64,000 bases of DNA from Nocardia sp. NBC_01327 (GCF_035958815.1 NZ_CP108383.1:4278001-4342000), one strand, 5' to 3'. Positions 19,410-28,319 are shown, counted from the stretch's first letter. The notes: generated by a model from the sequence alone, not told the origin. Numbers and translations: made by a program.

Positions 19410-19756
19410 CCGCTGCCGTCGACGACGACCTCTGGTCCGCAATCGGGGATCCGACCCGTCGGCGGATGCTCGACCTGCTGCTGGCCGCCGGTAATGGCAC
19501 GGCGACCAGCCTCAGCGAGCAACTACCTGTGACCAGGCAGGCCATTGCGAAACATCTCGGCGTACTCGACCGCGTCGGCCTGGTGCACGCCACGCCCGCC
19601 GGGCGCGAACGCCGGTACCACGTGGACGAGGCGCAACTCGCGCGCGCGGTCGCCCAGCTGGCATCGGTCGGCTCGGCCTGGGATGCCCGCCTCCGGCGTA
19701 TCAAGCGCATTGCCGAGGCCATTCAGGCCGCGAAAGACCAGCGCTCCACCCAGTAG
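19406..19756 (+). CDS. ArsR-family transcriptional regulator
   Basis: This 116-residue protein has a winged-helix domain typical of ArsR: DDLWSAIGDPTRRRMLDLLL, then TSLSEQLPVTRQAIAKHLGVLDRVGLV and a wing RERRYHVD. It has no Cys residues, so no classical metal-sensing site, which fits the subgroup that regulates SRPBCC genes. GTG 19406 overlaps the SRPBCC stop by four bases. The probable operator is the pair of palindromes at 18875-18935. Confidence 0.9.
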   Translation: MTAAVDDDLWSAIGDPTRRRMLDLLLAAGNGTATSLSEQLPVTRQAIAKHLGVLDRVGLVHATPAGRERRYHVDEAQLARAVAQLASVGSAWDARLRRIKRIAEAIQAAKDQRSTQ

Positions 19757-19806
19757 TGAATCTCCGAACGCCCATCCGATTGCGAACACCGGAAAGAAGA
19801 TTCGAA

Positions 19807-20250
19807 ATGGTAGACATCCTGCACAGAGTCGGAATCAAGTCCGAGCCCGACGCGGTCTACGCGGCTCTGACCACAGTCGAGGGGCTCGCCGGCTGGTGGG
19901 CGAACAATACTCAGGGCGTAGCCGATGAGCTGGGCGGTGTAGTCCAATTCCGCTTCGGCGCGGGCGGATTCGATATGAAGGTCCGTGAGCTCACCCCCGG
20001 CAAACGCGTGTCGTGGGAGGTCGTCGAGGGCCCCGAGGAATGGGTCGGCACGCACGTGGACTGGGACCTCAGCCAGGCCGACGGCTACACCATCATTCTT
20101 TTCAACCACCAGGGCTGGAAGGAGCCGGTCGAATTCATGCACCACTGCAGCACCAAGTGGGCGCTTTTCCTCATGAGCCTCAAGTCGCTGGTCGAGACCG
20201 GTACGGGCACCCCGGACCCCCATGACGTCAAAATCGACAACTGGAACTGA
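19807..20250 (+). CDS. Second SRPBCC (AHSA1-like) domain protein
   Basis: This 147-residue protein opens ILHRVGIKSEPDAVYAALTTVEGLAGWW and has GGVVQFRFGAGGFDMKV and a C-terminal amphipathic helix (CSTKWALFLMSLKSLVETG). It is a second START-like protein in the same run, only distantly like the first. ATG 19807 is preceded by GGAAAGAAGA; a GTG at 19756 would overlap the ArsR stop and is a possible longer start. Probably in the ArsR operon. Confidence 0.85.
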   Translation: MVDILHRVGIKSEPDAVYAALTTVEGLAGWWANNTQGVADELGGVVQFRFGAGGFDMKVRELTPGKRVSWEVVEGPEEWVGTHVDWDLSQADGYTIILFNHQGWKEPVEFMHHCSTKWALFLMSLKSLVETGTGTPDPHDVKIDNWN

Positions 20251-20374
20251 CCTGCGCTCAGCGGTGTGACGGCCGCCATAGCCGCGGCATGTCACACTCC
20301 GTCCGCCTGCGGAGTCTTCCTTACGTACGGGTGTCGCCCGACCGCGGCACGGGTCCGAATGTAAGGACAGGGCA

Positions 20375-20854
20375 ATGGAACTGGAACCTCGATTCAACCT
20401 TCGCACCAACGAGCTCGGCGCCAAGATCGGCAAGCGGATCGCGGGTGTCGGCCTGCTGCTGAAGGAATCGTCGCTGCCGCATACGACGCAGCAGCTGATC
20501 GAGATCCGCGCCAGCCAGATCAACGGCTGCGGATTCTGCACCGATATGCATACCAAGGACGCAGCCGTGGCGGGGGAGACCTCGGTGCGGCTGAACCTGG
20601 TCGCCGCCTGGCGGGAGGCCACGGTCTTCACCGAGGCCGAGCGGGCCGCACTGGCCCTGGCCGAGGAGGGCACCCGGCTGGCCGACACCCATCAGGGCGT
20701 CAGCGACGACACCTGGGCGGAGGTTCGCAAGCACTACGACGACGACCAGATCGCGGCGCTGATCTCGGTGGTCGCGGTGATCAACGCCTTCAACCGGCTG
20801 AACGTGATCGCCCGGACTCCCGCGGGCAGTTACGAGCCCGGCATGTTCAACTGA
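20375..20854 (+). CDS. AhpD-like / carboxymuconolactone decarboxylase family protein
   Basis: This 159-residue all-helical protein has the redox motif CGFCTDMH (two Cys and a His) in the sequence EIRASQINGCGFCTDMHTKDA, as in AhpD-like alkylhydroperoxidases. It could reduce peroxides or act as a carboxymuconolactone decarboxylase; the Cys-x-x-Cys favours a redox role. ATG 20375. It is followed 13 bases later by a SnoaL-like gene, so the two share a transcript. Confidence 0.88.
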   Translation: MELEPRFNLRTNELGAKIGKRIAGVGLLLKESSLPHTTQQLIEIRASQINGCGFCTDMHTKDAAVAGETSVRLNLVAAWREATVFTEAERAALALAEEGTRLADTHQGVSDDTWAEVRKHYDDDQIAALISVVAVINAFNRLNVIARTPAGSYEPGMFN

Positions 20855-20867
20855 AAGGCGAAAGCAC

Positions 20868-21302
20868 ATGTCGAGCAATCAGACCGCGGCCAACAAGGCC
20901 GCCTTCAAACGCCTGCACGATGTGGTCGGTACCGGTGACGCGGAGCTGATCTCGAAGACGATCGACGAGTTGGTGCGCCCCGATGCGCTGCTGCACATCC
21001 CGCTACCGGTGGAATCGGGCGGGGCGCAAGGGTTTCAGCAGGTGATGACGACCTTCCTGCGCGCCTATCCGGATATCGAACTAGCAGTTCAGGACATGAT
21101 CGCGGAGGCGGACAAGGTTGTCGGCAGGACCGTGGTCACCGGAACCCATCGTGGTGAGTTCATGGGCCTCGCGCCTACCGGGAGATCGGTCGAATACGAC
21201 GAAATCTTCATCTTCCGGTTCGTCGAAGGTCAGGTCGCCGAGGTCTGGGGTGTGGCCGATGTTCTTACCCAGATGAAACAACTGGGCGTGCTCGAGCGGT
21301 AA
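20868..21302 (+). CDS. SnoaL-like ester cyclase / NTF2-fold protein
   Basis: This 144-residue protein fits the SnoaL/ester cyclase family: FKRLHDVVGTGDAELISKTIDELV, a TFLRAYPDIELAVQDMIAEADKVVGRTVVTGTHRG core and a late WGVADVLTQMKQLG. It has an intact active-site-like cavity pattern but no assigned substrate. It is the last gene of the small-enzyme run and is followed by a hairpin. Confidence 0.85.
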   Translation: MSSNQTAANKAAFKRLHDVVGTGDAELISKTIDELVRPDALLHIPLPVESGGAQGFQQVMTTFLRAYPDIELAVQDMIAEADKVVGRTVVTGTHRGEFMGLAPTGRSVEYDEIFIFRFVEGQVAEVWGVADVLTQMKQLGVLER

Positions 21303-21316
21303 TACCAGCGGCGCAG

Positions 21317-21339
21317 CGCCCCGAATTCGCGTCGGGGCG
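21317..21339 (+). terminator. Hairpin terminator after the small-enzyme run
   Basis: CGCCCCGA (21317-21324) pairs with TCGGGGCG (21332-21339) across a 7-base loop, 14 bases after the SnoaL stop, followed by TTGTGAT. It separates this run from the esterase genes. Confidence 0.6.
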
Positions 21340-21492
21340 TTGTGATCTTGAGTAGCGGTGGATTGTATGGCAGGGTCTAACCGATCTATGGCCGAATACA
21401 TCGACTGATAATTCCGCCTCGACGGAAGACGTAGCGCGACGGGGATCGGTGCAGCGTGCGGGCCGACGAAGCATAAGCATAGGGAGTGATGA

Positions 21493-22485
21493 GTGCTGCA
21501 TACAGCTTTCCGTACCGCCGCATTAACGCTGACCGCGGCATTGTCCATGGCGCTGCTCGGCGGCGGCACGGCAGCGGCGGATGCCCAGAAGCCCCCGTCG
21601 GTCACCTCGGTGACCAAGGATGGGCGCACCTGGCATCTGAAGGTTTACTCGGCGGCGATGAACAAGGACATCGCGGTCGACGTGCAGCGTCCGGTCGACG
21701 AGTCCACACCCGCGCCGAACCTCTACCTGCTCAACGGCCTGGACGGCGGTGAGGGCACCGCGAACTGGAAGACCCAGACCGACGTGCTGGGCTGGATGGC
21801 CGATAAGCAGGTCAATGTGGTCCAGCCGATCGGCGGGCAGGGCAGTTACTACACCGACTGGCTGAAGCCGGATCCGGTGCTCGGCGTGAACGAGTGGAAG
21901 ACCTTCTTCACCGAGGAGCTTCCGCCGCTGCTCGACGACACGCTGCATTCCACCGGATTGAACGGATTGGCCGGCACCTCGACGTCCGGAACGTCGGTGC
22001 TGCAGCTGGCCGAGGCCAAGCCGGGACTGTTCAAGTCCGTCGCCGCCTACAGCGGTTGCGCGCAGATCGCCGACCCGGCCGGTCAGCTGTTCGTCAATCT
22101 CGCGGTCGGCACCTGGGCCGGCGGCGATACGAAGAATATGTACGGCCCGTCCGACAGCCCGCTGTGGGCCGCGAACGATCCGGTCATCAATGCCGAGAAG
22201 CTGCGCGGCACCCTGCTCTATGTCTCCGCCGGCAGCGGTATTCCGGTGGCGAACGACGTTCAGTACTACCTGAACAACGGCGGGCCGACGACCCTCGCGC
22301 TCGGCATGATCATCGAGGGTGCGGTCAACGCCTGCTCGCATAATCTCAAGGGCAAGCTCGATTCGCTGAACATCCCCGCGACCTACCAGTTCAACCCGGT
22401 GGGAACGCACTACTGGCCGTACTGGCAGCAGGCGCTCGAGGAGTCCTGGCCGCTGCTCGCACAGGGCATGGGACTGGCGAACTAA
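21493..22485 (+). CDS. Secreted antigen-85-like esterase / mycolyltransferase-type hydrolase, copy 1
   Basis: This 330-residue protein has a signal peptide ending near AAADA (residue 30) and then an antigen-85-like fold: LYLLNGLDGGEG, a GTSTSGTSVLQLAEAKPGLF nucleophile elbow (Ser at the third position), DSPLWAANDPV, and a C-terminal GTHYWPYWQQALEESWPLL with the late His. Antigen 85 proteins transfer mycolates to trehalose and arabinogalactan. It starts at GTG 21493 with AGGGAG upstream. It is followed by a close paralogue. Whether it is a mycolyltransferase or a simpler esterase cannot be told from sequence alone. Confidence 0.85.
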   Translation: MLHTAFRTAALTLTAALSMALLGGGTAAADAQKPPSVTSVTKDGRTWHLKVYSAAMNKDIAVDVQRPVDESTPAPNLYLLNGLDGGEGTANWKTQTDVLGWMADKQVNVVQPIGGQGSYYTDWLKPDPVLGVNEWKTFFTEELPPLLDDTLHSTGLNGLAGTSTSGTSVLQLAEAKPGLFKSVAAYSGCAQIADPAGQLFVNLAVGTWAGGDTKNMYGPSDSPLWAANDPVINAEKLRGTLLYVSAGSGIPVANDVQYYLNNGGPTTLALGMIIEGAVNACSHNLKGKLDSLNIPATYQFNPVGTHYWPYWQQALEESWPLLAQGMGLAN

Positions 22486-22693
22486 CCACTCGTCCAGATG
22501 GGCTTGAGCCGAAGCCGGTTGCATGGGAAGGTCATACGGGCCTTCGGGCCGCCTGTGCGTCGATTTCGATAGTCGGCGCACAGGTTTCGAGTGACAGTTT
22601 CGCTTCGACGGAACGCAGCGGCATGGACGGTGCAGCCTGCGGGCCCGGCGAAGCACAGGCTTGGGGTGACCCACGGATTGGATTGACTGGTTT

Positions 22694-23722
22694 ATGAAGC
22701 TCTCCGCACTACGCAGCGTGGCCTCCGTCCGGACCACTGCTCTAGCGCTCACCGCCGCACTGTCCATGGCGCTGCTGGCGGGCACCGCCGGCACCGCTTC
22801 GGCGGATCCGCAGCAGGCCCCCTCCGTCACGTCCGTCACCAAGGACGGTCGCACCTGGCACCTGAAGGTGTACTCGGCGGCAATGGATACCGATATCTCG
22901 GTCGACGTGCAGCGTCCGGCCGACGATTCGCAGCCGGCGCCGAACCTGTACCTGCTCAGCGGGTTGGACGGCGGCGAGGGCACCGCGAGCTGGCAGGGCA
23001 GTACCAATGCCCTCGACTGGCTGTCCGACAAGCCGGTCAATGTCGTCCTGCCGATCGGTGGTCGCGGCAGCTACTACACCGACTGGCTGCAGAAGGATCC
23101 GGCTCTGGGTCTGAACAAGTGGAAGACCTTCCTGACGGAAGAGCTGCCGCCGCTGCTGGACGACACGCTGCACTCCAACGGCCTCAATGCGCTGGCGGGC
23201 CTGTCGACCTCGGGTACCTCGGTACTGCAGCTGGCCGAGGCCAAGCCCGGTCTGTGGAAGACCGTCGCCGCCTACAGCGGCTGCGCGCAGATCGCCGATC
23301 CGGCGGGTCAGGCCTTCGTCAAACTCGCCACCGAGACCTGGGCCGGCGGCGATACGAAGAATATGTACGGCCCGTCCGACAGCCCGCTGTGGGCCGCGAA
23401 CGATCCGGTCATCAATGCCGAAAAGTTGCGCGACACACTGCTTTACATCTCCAGTGGTAGCGGCATCCCGGTCACGGGAGACGTTCAGTACTACATGAAC
23501 GGCGCCGGCGCCATGGGTGCGGTGAACCTCGGTCTGGGCATGGTCATCGAGGGCGCGGTCAACGCGTGCACGCACAACCTCAAGAGCAAGCTCGATTCGC
23601 TGAACATCCCGGCGACCTACCAGTTCAATCCGATCGGTACGCACCGCTGGTCGTACTGGGAGGACGCGCTGCACACGTCCTGGCCGCTGCTGGCCCAGGG
23701 CATGGGTCTGACTCAGCCGTGA
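22694..23722 (+). CDS. Secreted antigen-85-like esterase, copy 2
   Basis: This 342-residue protein is very similar over its whole length to the gene just upstream, including DSPLWAANDPVINAEKLR, TWHLKVYSAAM and the TYQFNP..GTH ending. It has a slightly longer N-terminus with a signal peptide ending near TASADP (residue 40). The nucleophile elbow is GLSTSGTSVLQL. It clearly arose by tandem duplication. Both copies keep the catalytic pattern, so neither is a pseudogene. Confidence 0.88.
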   Translation: MKLSALRSVASVRTTALALTAALSMALLAGTAGTASADPQQAPSVTSVTKDGRTWHLKVYSAAMDTDISVDVQRPADDSQPAPNLYLLSGLDGGEGTASWQGSTNALDWLSDKPVNVVLPIGGRGSYYTDWLQKDPALGLNKWKTFLTEELPPLLDDTLHSNGLNALAGLSTSGTSVLQLAEAKPGLWKTVAAYSGCAQIADPAGQAFVKLATETWAGGDTKNMYGPSDSPLWAANDPVINAEKLRDTLLYISSGSGIPVTGDVQYYMNGAGAMGAVNLGLGMVIEGAVNACTHNLKSKLDSLNIPATYQFNPIGTHRWSYWEDALHTSWPLLAQGMGLTQP

Positions 23723-23730
23723 TCACCGCT

Positions 23731-23760
23731 CGGTAGGGGTCCGGCATCGGACCCCTACCG
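23731..23760. terminator. Bidirectional hairpin terminator
   Basis: A perfect 13-bp stem (23731-23743 with 23748-23760) with a GCAT loop lies between convergent genes: the esterase ending at 23722 and the AurF-like gene ending at 23768. It probably serves both strands. Confidence 0.85.
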
Positions 23761-23767
23761 GTCGCGA

Positions 23768-24745
23768 TCAGGCGGCGGGCTCGCTGCGGTAGCGCGCGGG
23801 CCTGCCGTCGATACGCAGGATCTTCCAGATGAGCCGCGAGACCGGATTCATCAGTCCGGCATTACCGATCAGCATGCGCACGTCGGCGAAGAAGTCGCTC
23901 AGTGCCCGGCGTGATTCGGGGCTCCGCCAGTAGACATCCTTGAAAACCGCACGCGGCACATCGAATTCGCGGCGGAAGCGGCTCGGCGGCACCGCGATCA
24001 ACCACAGCGCCGCCCGCATGGTGATGGGCGTGAGCACCGACAGCGCGAAGCGGCTGACCGCCGACAGTTCCGGCACGTGGTGCTCGACGTATTCATGGGC
24101 GAACGAAATATGCCGGGCTTCCTCGGCGACATGGATCTGCATGACCCGGGTGATCATCGGATGCATCTCCGAGTCCGAGCGCAGAATCGCCTTCTGGCCG
24201 TGATCGATGGGTTCCTCTCCGGCCAGCACCATAATGAAGAACCAGGTGGGGAAGGCGATCGGCACCAGCGGGACGATCGGGCCGAGCGCCCGGGTCAGGC
24301 GGCTCATTCCGGGCACGTCCACACCGATTCGATTGACCACCTGCTGGAACATCTGGGTGTGATTGCACTCCTCGGCGGCCTCGTGCGTGCTGTAGCGGAA
24401 CTCCGGCGACCCGTTGGGCTGTGAGAACACGTACTGCATCAGCCCGCGAATGAGGATGTTCTCGAACTGCAGCCCGACCTTGGCGATATTGGCCTGCCGC
24501 CACATACCGATGGCAATCTGCTTCTCCCGCGGCAGCGCCCGGTACCAGGGGTGTGCGCCGAACGGATCGGCGGTCGGCAGAATCCAGCGTTCGTCATCGG
24601 GCACCACCGCGAAAGCCGGGTCGTCCCAAGGGATATCGAGGAAGGGATCGAACTTCCGATGGACCGATCCTTCCGACAGTGTGGCGAGTGTGTCGGTGTA
24701 CTGCTCGTCGGTGTGCGCGGACGTGGCGTGGGTGGTGGACGTCAT
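23768..24745 (-). CDS. AurF-like diiron oxygenase
   Basis: This 325-residue protein has a four-helix diiron pattern: QFENILIRGLMQYVF, HEAAEECNHTQMFQQVV and, near the C-terminal half, HVAEEARHISFAHEYV with the carboxylate/His ligands. AurF-type enzymes oxidise aryl amines to nitro groups; other members act on different substrates. The ATG is preceded by GGAGA. A TetR gene lies upstream on the same strand and two palindromes sit in the promoter, so expression is probably repressed and ligand-induced. The substrate is unknown. Confidence 0.85.
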   Translation of the reverse strand: MTSTTHATSAHTDEQYTDTLATLSEGSVHRKFDPFLDIPWDDPAFAVVPDDERWILPTADPFGAHPWYRALPREKQIAIGMWRQANIAKVGLQFENILIRGLMQYVFSQPNGSPEFRYSTHEAAEECNHTQMFQQVVNRIGVDVPGMSRLTRALGPIVPLVPIAFPTWFFIMVLAGEEPIDHGQKAILRSDSEMHPMITRVMQIHVAEEARHISFAHEYVEHHVPELSAVSRFALSVLTPITMRAALWLIAVPPSRFRREFDVPRAVFKDVYWRSPESRRALSDFFADVRMLIGNAGLMNPVSRLIWKILRIDGRPARYRSEPAA

Positions 24746-24766
24746 CGGCTGTCTCCTCGAACCCCC

Positions 24767-24855
24767 GATCGCGACACCGTGTCGCGGTCATAGGAGTACG
24801 GTAGCCCGGCACGTCAGGTCGGACAAGGGGTGATCGCGACACTATGTCGCGATCA
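24767..24855 (-). promoter_or_regulatory. Paired palindromic operators before the AurF-like gene
   Basis: Two related palindromes flank the promoter of the AurF-like gene: CGCGACAC-C-GTGTCGCG at 24770-24786, and TGATCGCGACA-CTA-TGTCGCGATCA at 24831-24855 (11-bp perfect arms). Their centres are 65 bases apart. They share TCGCGACA / TGTCGCG, so one protein should bind both. The TetR gene just upstream is the likely ligand-responsive repressor. Confidence 0.75.
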
Positions 24856-24864
24856 TGGTCGCGC

Positions 24865-25560
24865 CTACAGCGCGGCGGACGCCCGAGCCAACAGGTCCCC
24901 GACCGGAATATCCGGGTCGACCTGCAATCCTCGCGCCCGAGCATGACCATCGACGAGAAAGACGATCGACTCGGTCAGCATCCGGCTCATCTCCGCCGCG
25001 CCCCAGCCCTCGGGCCGCGTGTGCAGCCATCGCGTCACCGCGCCGTCCACCATCGATACGATCGAGAACGCCGCCACCTCGATCCCCGGATCGGTCTGCC
25101 CCAGCACCGCGGCGGCCGTCTCGAACAGCGACGCAATCCGTTCGGCCACAGCGGCTTTGGTACCCGTGACAATGGCCTGCCCGTTCGGCTCATTGCTCCC
25201 GGGCCCCCGTTCGATCCATTCGTGCAACCGCGGCGTCGCCGCCACCAGCGTCACGTACACATCGATCGACCGAAAGATCGTCTCCCGCAGGGTGTCCCCG
25301 GGATCGAGCGTCGGCATCACCTCATCGGCATGCGATTCGACCGCATACTCCCGCGTCCGCGCGTCGAGATCCTTCCGGTCGATGAAGTGCCGATAGATCA
25401 CCGATCGCTTGACCCCGGCCCGATCGGCAATGGCCTGCAAGGGAATATCCGCCCCGGGCTCGCACTCCTCGATCAATTCGATGAGCGCATCCATGATCAC
25501 CCGCCGCCGTTCGGCATTGTGATCCCCCCACCGCCCGCCGGCCACCTTCGCTACCACCAT
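24865..25560 (-). CDS. TetR-family transcriptional regulator
   Basis: This protein of about 231 residues has an N-terminal HTH: ERRRVIMDALIELIEE, IPLQAIADRAGVKRSVIYRHFIDRKDL. The rest is a helical ligand-binding domain. ATG 25560 (MVVAKVAGG) is preferred, though a longer form from 25608 is possible. It precedes the AurF-like gene by 119 bases on the same strand, with two palindromes in between, so it is the likely local repressor of that gene. Confidence 0.88.
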   Translation of the reverse strand: MVVAKVAGGRWGDHNAERRRVIMDALIELIEECEPGADIPLQAIADRAGVKRSVIYRHFIDRKDLDARTREYAVESHADEVMPTLDPGDTLRETIFRSIDVYVTLVAATPRLHEWIERGPGSNEPNGQAIVTGTKAAVAERIASLFETAAAVLGQTDPGIEVAAFSIVSMVDGAVTRWLHTRPEGWGAAEMSRMLTESIVFLVDGHARARGLQVDPDIPVGDLLARASAAL

Positions 25561-25665
25561 CCGCCCAGCATTCCACCAAACCGCCGCCTCCAAGACCCAC
25601 CACCCCACAACCCGGGACAGTCTCGGCGGGTCAAGTCGTCGCGGCCTGCGGTGCGGTTCGCATTT

Positions 25666-26289
25666 TCAATGGCTGACGGTCAGGGCGAACGGGGTGAATC
25701 CGAACGCCTTCAGTAGCGGGGCGGTCAGCAGTGTGAATGCCTCGGGCGCGCGAGCGGTGGTGATATCACCGAGATCGAGAATCCATTCGGAGGCCCAGCC
25801 GAGGTCGGTGAGTAGCGCTGTGGCGGACTGTTTTGCCTGGCCGTCATTGCCGGAGAGGAAGGCGGTGGCCGGGTGGGGCAGGGATTGCGGAGCGGTCATG
25901 ACGGTGTAGAGCATGGTGTTGAGGGTCTTGACGACCCGGGTGCGGGGGAGCGCCTGCTGCAGCTCCTCGGCGAGACTGCCTGCGGGATAGAGCAATTCGG
26001 AGGGCAGGCCGTCCGGCCCGCGTTCTGTCGCATTGGCGATGTCGATGAGGACCTTTCCCGCCAACTCCTCGGCAATGCTGGAAAGGACTGCGACGGAGAC
26101 GTTTCCGGGCAGTGCATTGATGATGATGTCGGCGCCGGCGGCGGCCTCTGACAGTGACGCGATGGCGATCTGCGCGGGCGCCTCCACGGGACCGCGCGCG
26201 CCGACCGTCACGGTATGTCCGGCGGAATGCAGTGCGGTGGCGAGATTGAGGCCGACGCGACCTGCTCCGAGAACGGCGATGGTGGTCAT
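25666..26289 (-). CDS. F420-dependent NADP oxidoreductase-like (NAD(P)-binding) protein
   Basis: This 207-residue protein has an N-terminal Rossmann motif TIAVLGAGRVGLNLATAL, then NALPGNVSVAVLSSIAEEL and VVKTLNTMLYTVMTAPQ. This is the pattern of the F420H2:NADP oxidoreductase / NPD-dependent dehydrogenase group found in actinobacteria. The ATG at 26289 has a perfect AAGGAGGAG ribosome site. It lies 16 bases downstream of the IMPase-like gene, so both are in one operon. Confidence 0.85.
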   Translation of the reverse strand: MTTIAVLGAGRVGLNLATALHSAGHTVTVGARGPVEAPAQIAIASLSEAAAGADIIINALPGNVSVAVLSSIAEELAGKVLIDIANATERGPDGLPSELLYPAGSLAEELQQALPRTRVVKTLNTMLYTVMTAPQSLPHPATAFLSGNDGQAKQSATALLTDLGWASEWILDLGDITTARAPEAFTLLTAPLLKAFGFTPFALTVSH

Positions 26290-26305
26290 GATTGCTCCTC
26301 CTTGT

Positions 26306-27106
26306 TCAGTGGTTCGTGAGTGCGGTGACAGCGGCGGCGTGCACGCCGGGCGCCGTGGCCAGGAAGGTGTCGGAGGCAGGCGTCCACGCTCGACCGCCGA
26401 TATCGGTGACGACACCGCCTGCCTCGGCGACGAGCAGCGCGCCGGCCACGGTGGCGGCCCGGTCCTGACCGTGCAGCCAGAACACATCGAGCTGTCCGGC
26501 GGCCAGCCGTGCCAGATGCTGCGTGGACGGCACGCCGGAGCGCACGACCAGGGCGTTTCGGTACATTGCGGCGATCGATCGGCCCTCCTCATCGCTTCGC
26601 TCGGTGTGGCCCGGGGCGGCTTGGGCGGTGGCGGCGATTGCCATCGCCAGATCGGTCTTTCGGGAGGCATGGATCGGCAGGTTGTTGCGGAACGCACCGC
26701 CGCCGCGCAGCGCGGTGTACGTATCGCCGGAGAGCGGAGCGTGCACGACGGTCAGCAGCGCGGTGTCATCGCGGACCAGGCTCACGGCCACCGTCCACTC
26801 GGGCAGACCGTGTACCGCATTGACATTGCCGTCGGCGGTATCGACCACCCACCACTCACCCGCGCCGAGCAGTCCGGTCTCGAACTCGCCTGCCCAGTCG
26901 GCATGCGGTCGCACGGCTTGCAGTCCAGGACGCAGGATGTCCTCCGCCAGCTGATCATTGTGGGTCAGTGCCGCGCGGATTTCCTCCCAGTCGCTGGGCG
27001 CCGCGCCCATGGCAGTGAATTCCGCGGCCTGGCGAGCGCCTGCCCTGCGCACGGCAGCGACTACTTGCTCGAGTTGTGTGCTCTCGATCGTCGCGCTGGT
27101 CATCAT
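26306..27106 (-). CDS. Inositol monophosphatase-family protein
   Basis: This 266-residue protein has the IMPase/FBPase-like motif arrangement, GEWWVVDTADGNVNAVHGLPEWTVAVSLV (the DPxDG-type element reads DTADG, and N replaces the usual final residue), and a C-terminal AARVAG-like AATVAGALLVAEAGGVVTD. The early EE motif appears as DWAGEFETG. The changes at metal-binding positions make catalysis less sure, so it may be a diverged member. GAAGGAGAAG precedes the ATG. It is divergent from the AsnC-type regulator. Confidence 0.75.
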   Translation of the reverse strand: MMTSATIESTQLEQVVAAVRRAGARQAAEFTAMGAAPSDWEEIRAALTHNDQLAEDILRPGLQAVRPHADWAGEFETGLLGAGEWWVVDTADGNVNAVHGLPEWTVAVSLVRDDTALLTVVHAPLSGDTYTALRGGGAFRNNLPIHASRKTDLAMAIAATAQAAPGHTERSDEEGRSIAAMYRNALVVRSGVPSTQHLARLAAGQLDVFWLHGQDRAATVAGALLVAEAGGVVTDIGGRAWTPASDTFLATAPGVHAAAVTALTNH

Positions 27107-27220
27107 CTTCTCCTTCGCTGTGCGGTGGTTGCTGCGGACAGTTCTATCGGCGTTGCACGCGTACAGAGCGCTCAGGGCGATGGATATGCTCAGTACTGGA
27201 CAAAGGAGAAGGACAGAAGC

Positions 27221-28183
27221 ATGGAATCGGACACCACCCTGGATGATCTGGACCGCCGCATCGTCTCGGCCCTGCAGATCGACGGTTTCGCTCCGGTCGC
27301 CCTGATCGGCGACGTACTGGGCGTTTCCGGCCGGACGATCTCGCGCCGTGTGTCGCGGCTGACCCGCTCGGCGGGGCTGCTGGTGACCCGGGTGCCGGCC
27401 CGCACGTCCTATCCGGCGGATGCCTCGATGGTGTTGCGCGCCAAGGTGCTGCGAGGTCGTATCGATGCCATTGCCGATGCGCTCGCCCGGCGCCCGGATG
27501 TGCCCTTTGTGGACATCACCCTCAGTGGCGACGAGATCGTCGCACTCGCGATCGCCGATCCGCGGGTGCGGGATCGCCTGATCTACGAACAACTTCCGGC
27601 CAGCAGTGCCGTGGTGTCCACCACCGCCCTGTCGGTGCTGCACGTCTTCGCGGACGCCGCCGACTGGCGCGCGGGATACCTCACTCCCGAGGAGATCGCC
27701 GCGCTGACGCCGCCGGCCGCGACCGAGTCCGCCGCGCCCGATGCCGCTGATAATCACCTGCTGGCCGAGCTGACCCGGGACGCCCGCCTCGGGATCTCCG
27801 TCTTGGCCACCGCGACAGGACAATCCGAATCCACCGTGCGCCGTCGTCTGCACCGGTTGCGCGCGATGGGACTGCTGCGCACCCATGTGTCGATCGATGC
27901 GGCGCTGATGGGCTACGCGGTCGATGCGCACATCTGGATGAGCGTGTCCCCGGGACGGCTGCACGACACCGGATTACGGCTGGCGGGCGATCACCGTGTG
28001 CACGGGGTCATGGCGACGACCGGGCCGACGAATCTGCTCGCCACGGTCTTCTGCCGGAATTTGCCCGGACTCTATGAATTCGTCACCGATACGCTCGGCC
28101 CTCTGGATATCGCGACCGTCGATACGAGCGTGGTCGGCCGCGCCGTCCAGCGTGCCGGTTATCGAGGCGCGACGATCCGATAG
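27221..28183 (+). CDS. Lrp/AsnC-family regulator with two HTH halves
   Basis: This 320-residue protein is twice the usual Lrp length. It has two AsnC-type HTH regions: LDDLDRRIVSALQIDGFAPVALIGDVLGVSGRTISRRVSRL near the start, and LLAELTRDARLGISVLATATGQSESTVRRRLHRLRAMGLL near 195. RAM-like domains follow each. It reads as a tandem duplication within one chain. ATG 27221 is preceded by AAGGAGAAGG. It is divergent from the IMPase/F420-type operon (114 bases) and may control it. Confidence 0.85.
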   Translation: MESDTTLDDLDRRIVSALQIDGFAPVALIGDVLGVSGRTISRRVSRLTRSAGLLVTRVPARTSYPADASMVLRAKVLRGRIDAIADALARRPDVPFVDITLSGDEIVALAIADPRVRDRLIYEQLPASSAVVSTTALSVLHVFADAADWRAGYLTPEEIAALTPPAATESAAPDAADNHLLAELTRDARLGISVLATATGQSESTVRRRLHRLRAMGLLRTHVSIDAALMGYAVDAHIWMSVSPGRLHDTGLRLAGDHRVHGVMATTGPTNLLATVFCRNLPGLYEFVTDTLGPLDIATVDTSVVGRAVQRAGYRGATIR

Positions 28184-28319
28184 TGGTGACCGAAATAGTA
28201 CCGTTGTGCCACTTCGAATTTGAGTGTCCAAGCGTTTGCCCGCAGGAAAGAAGTTGGCACAATAAGTCATCTACTGCCCATTCCGCTGCGGCGAGTCGTG
28301 CCACTACAGTGATGGTCGG

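Larger units (their letters stand above)
21411..23722 (+). repeat. Tandem gene duplication including leader
   Basis: The two esterase genes are direct repeats that include their upstream regions: the leader at about 21411-21490 (TTCCGCCTCGACGGA...GGTGCAGCGTGCGGGCC) is similar to that at about 22598-22675 (TTTCGCTTCGACGGA...GGTGCAGCCTGCGGGCC). The duplication therefore carried the promoter region as well as the coding sequence. Confidence 0.7.
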
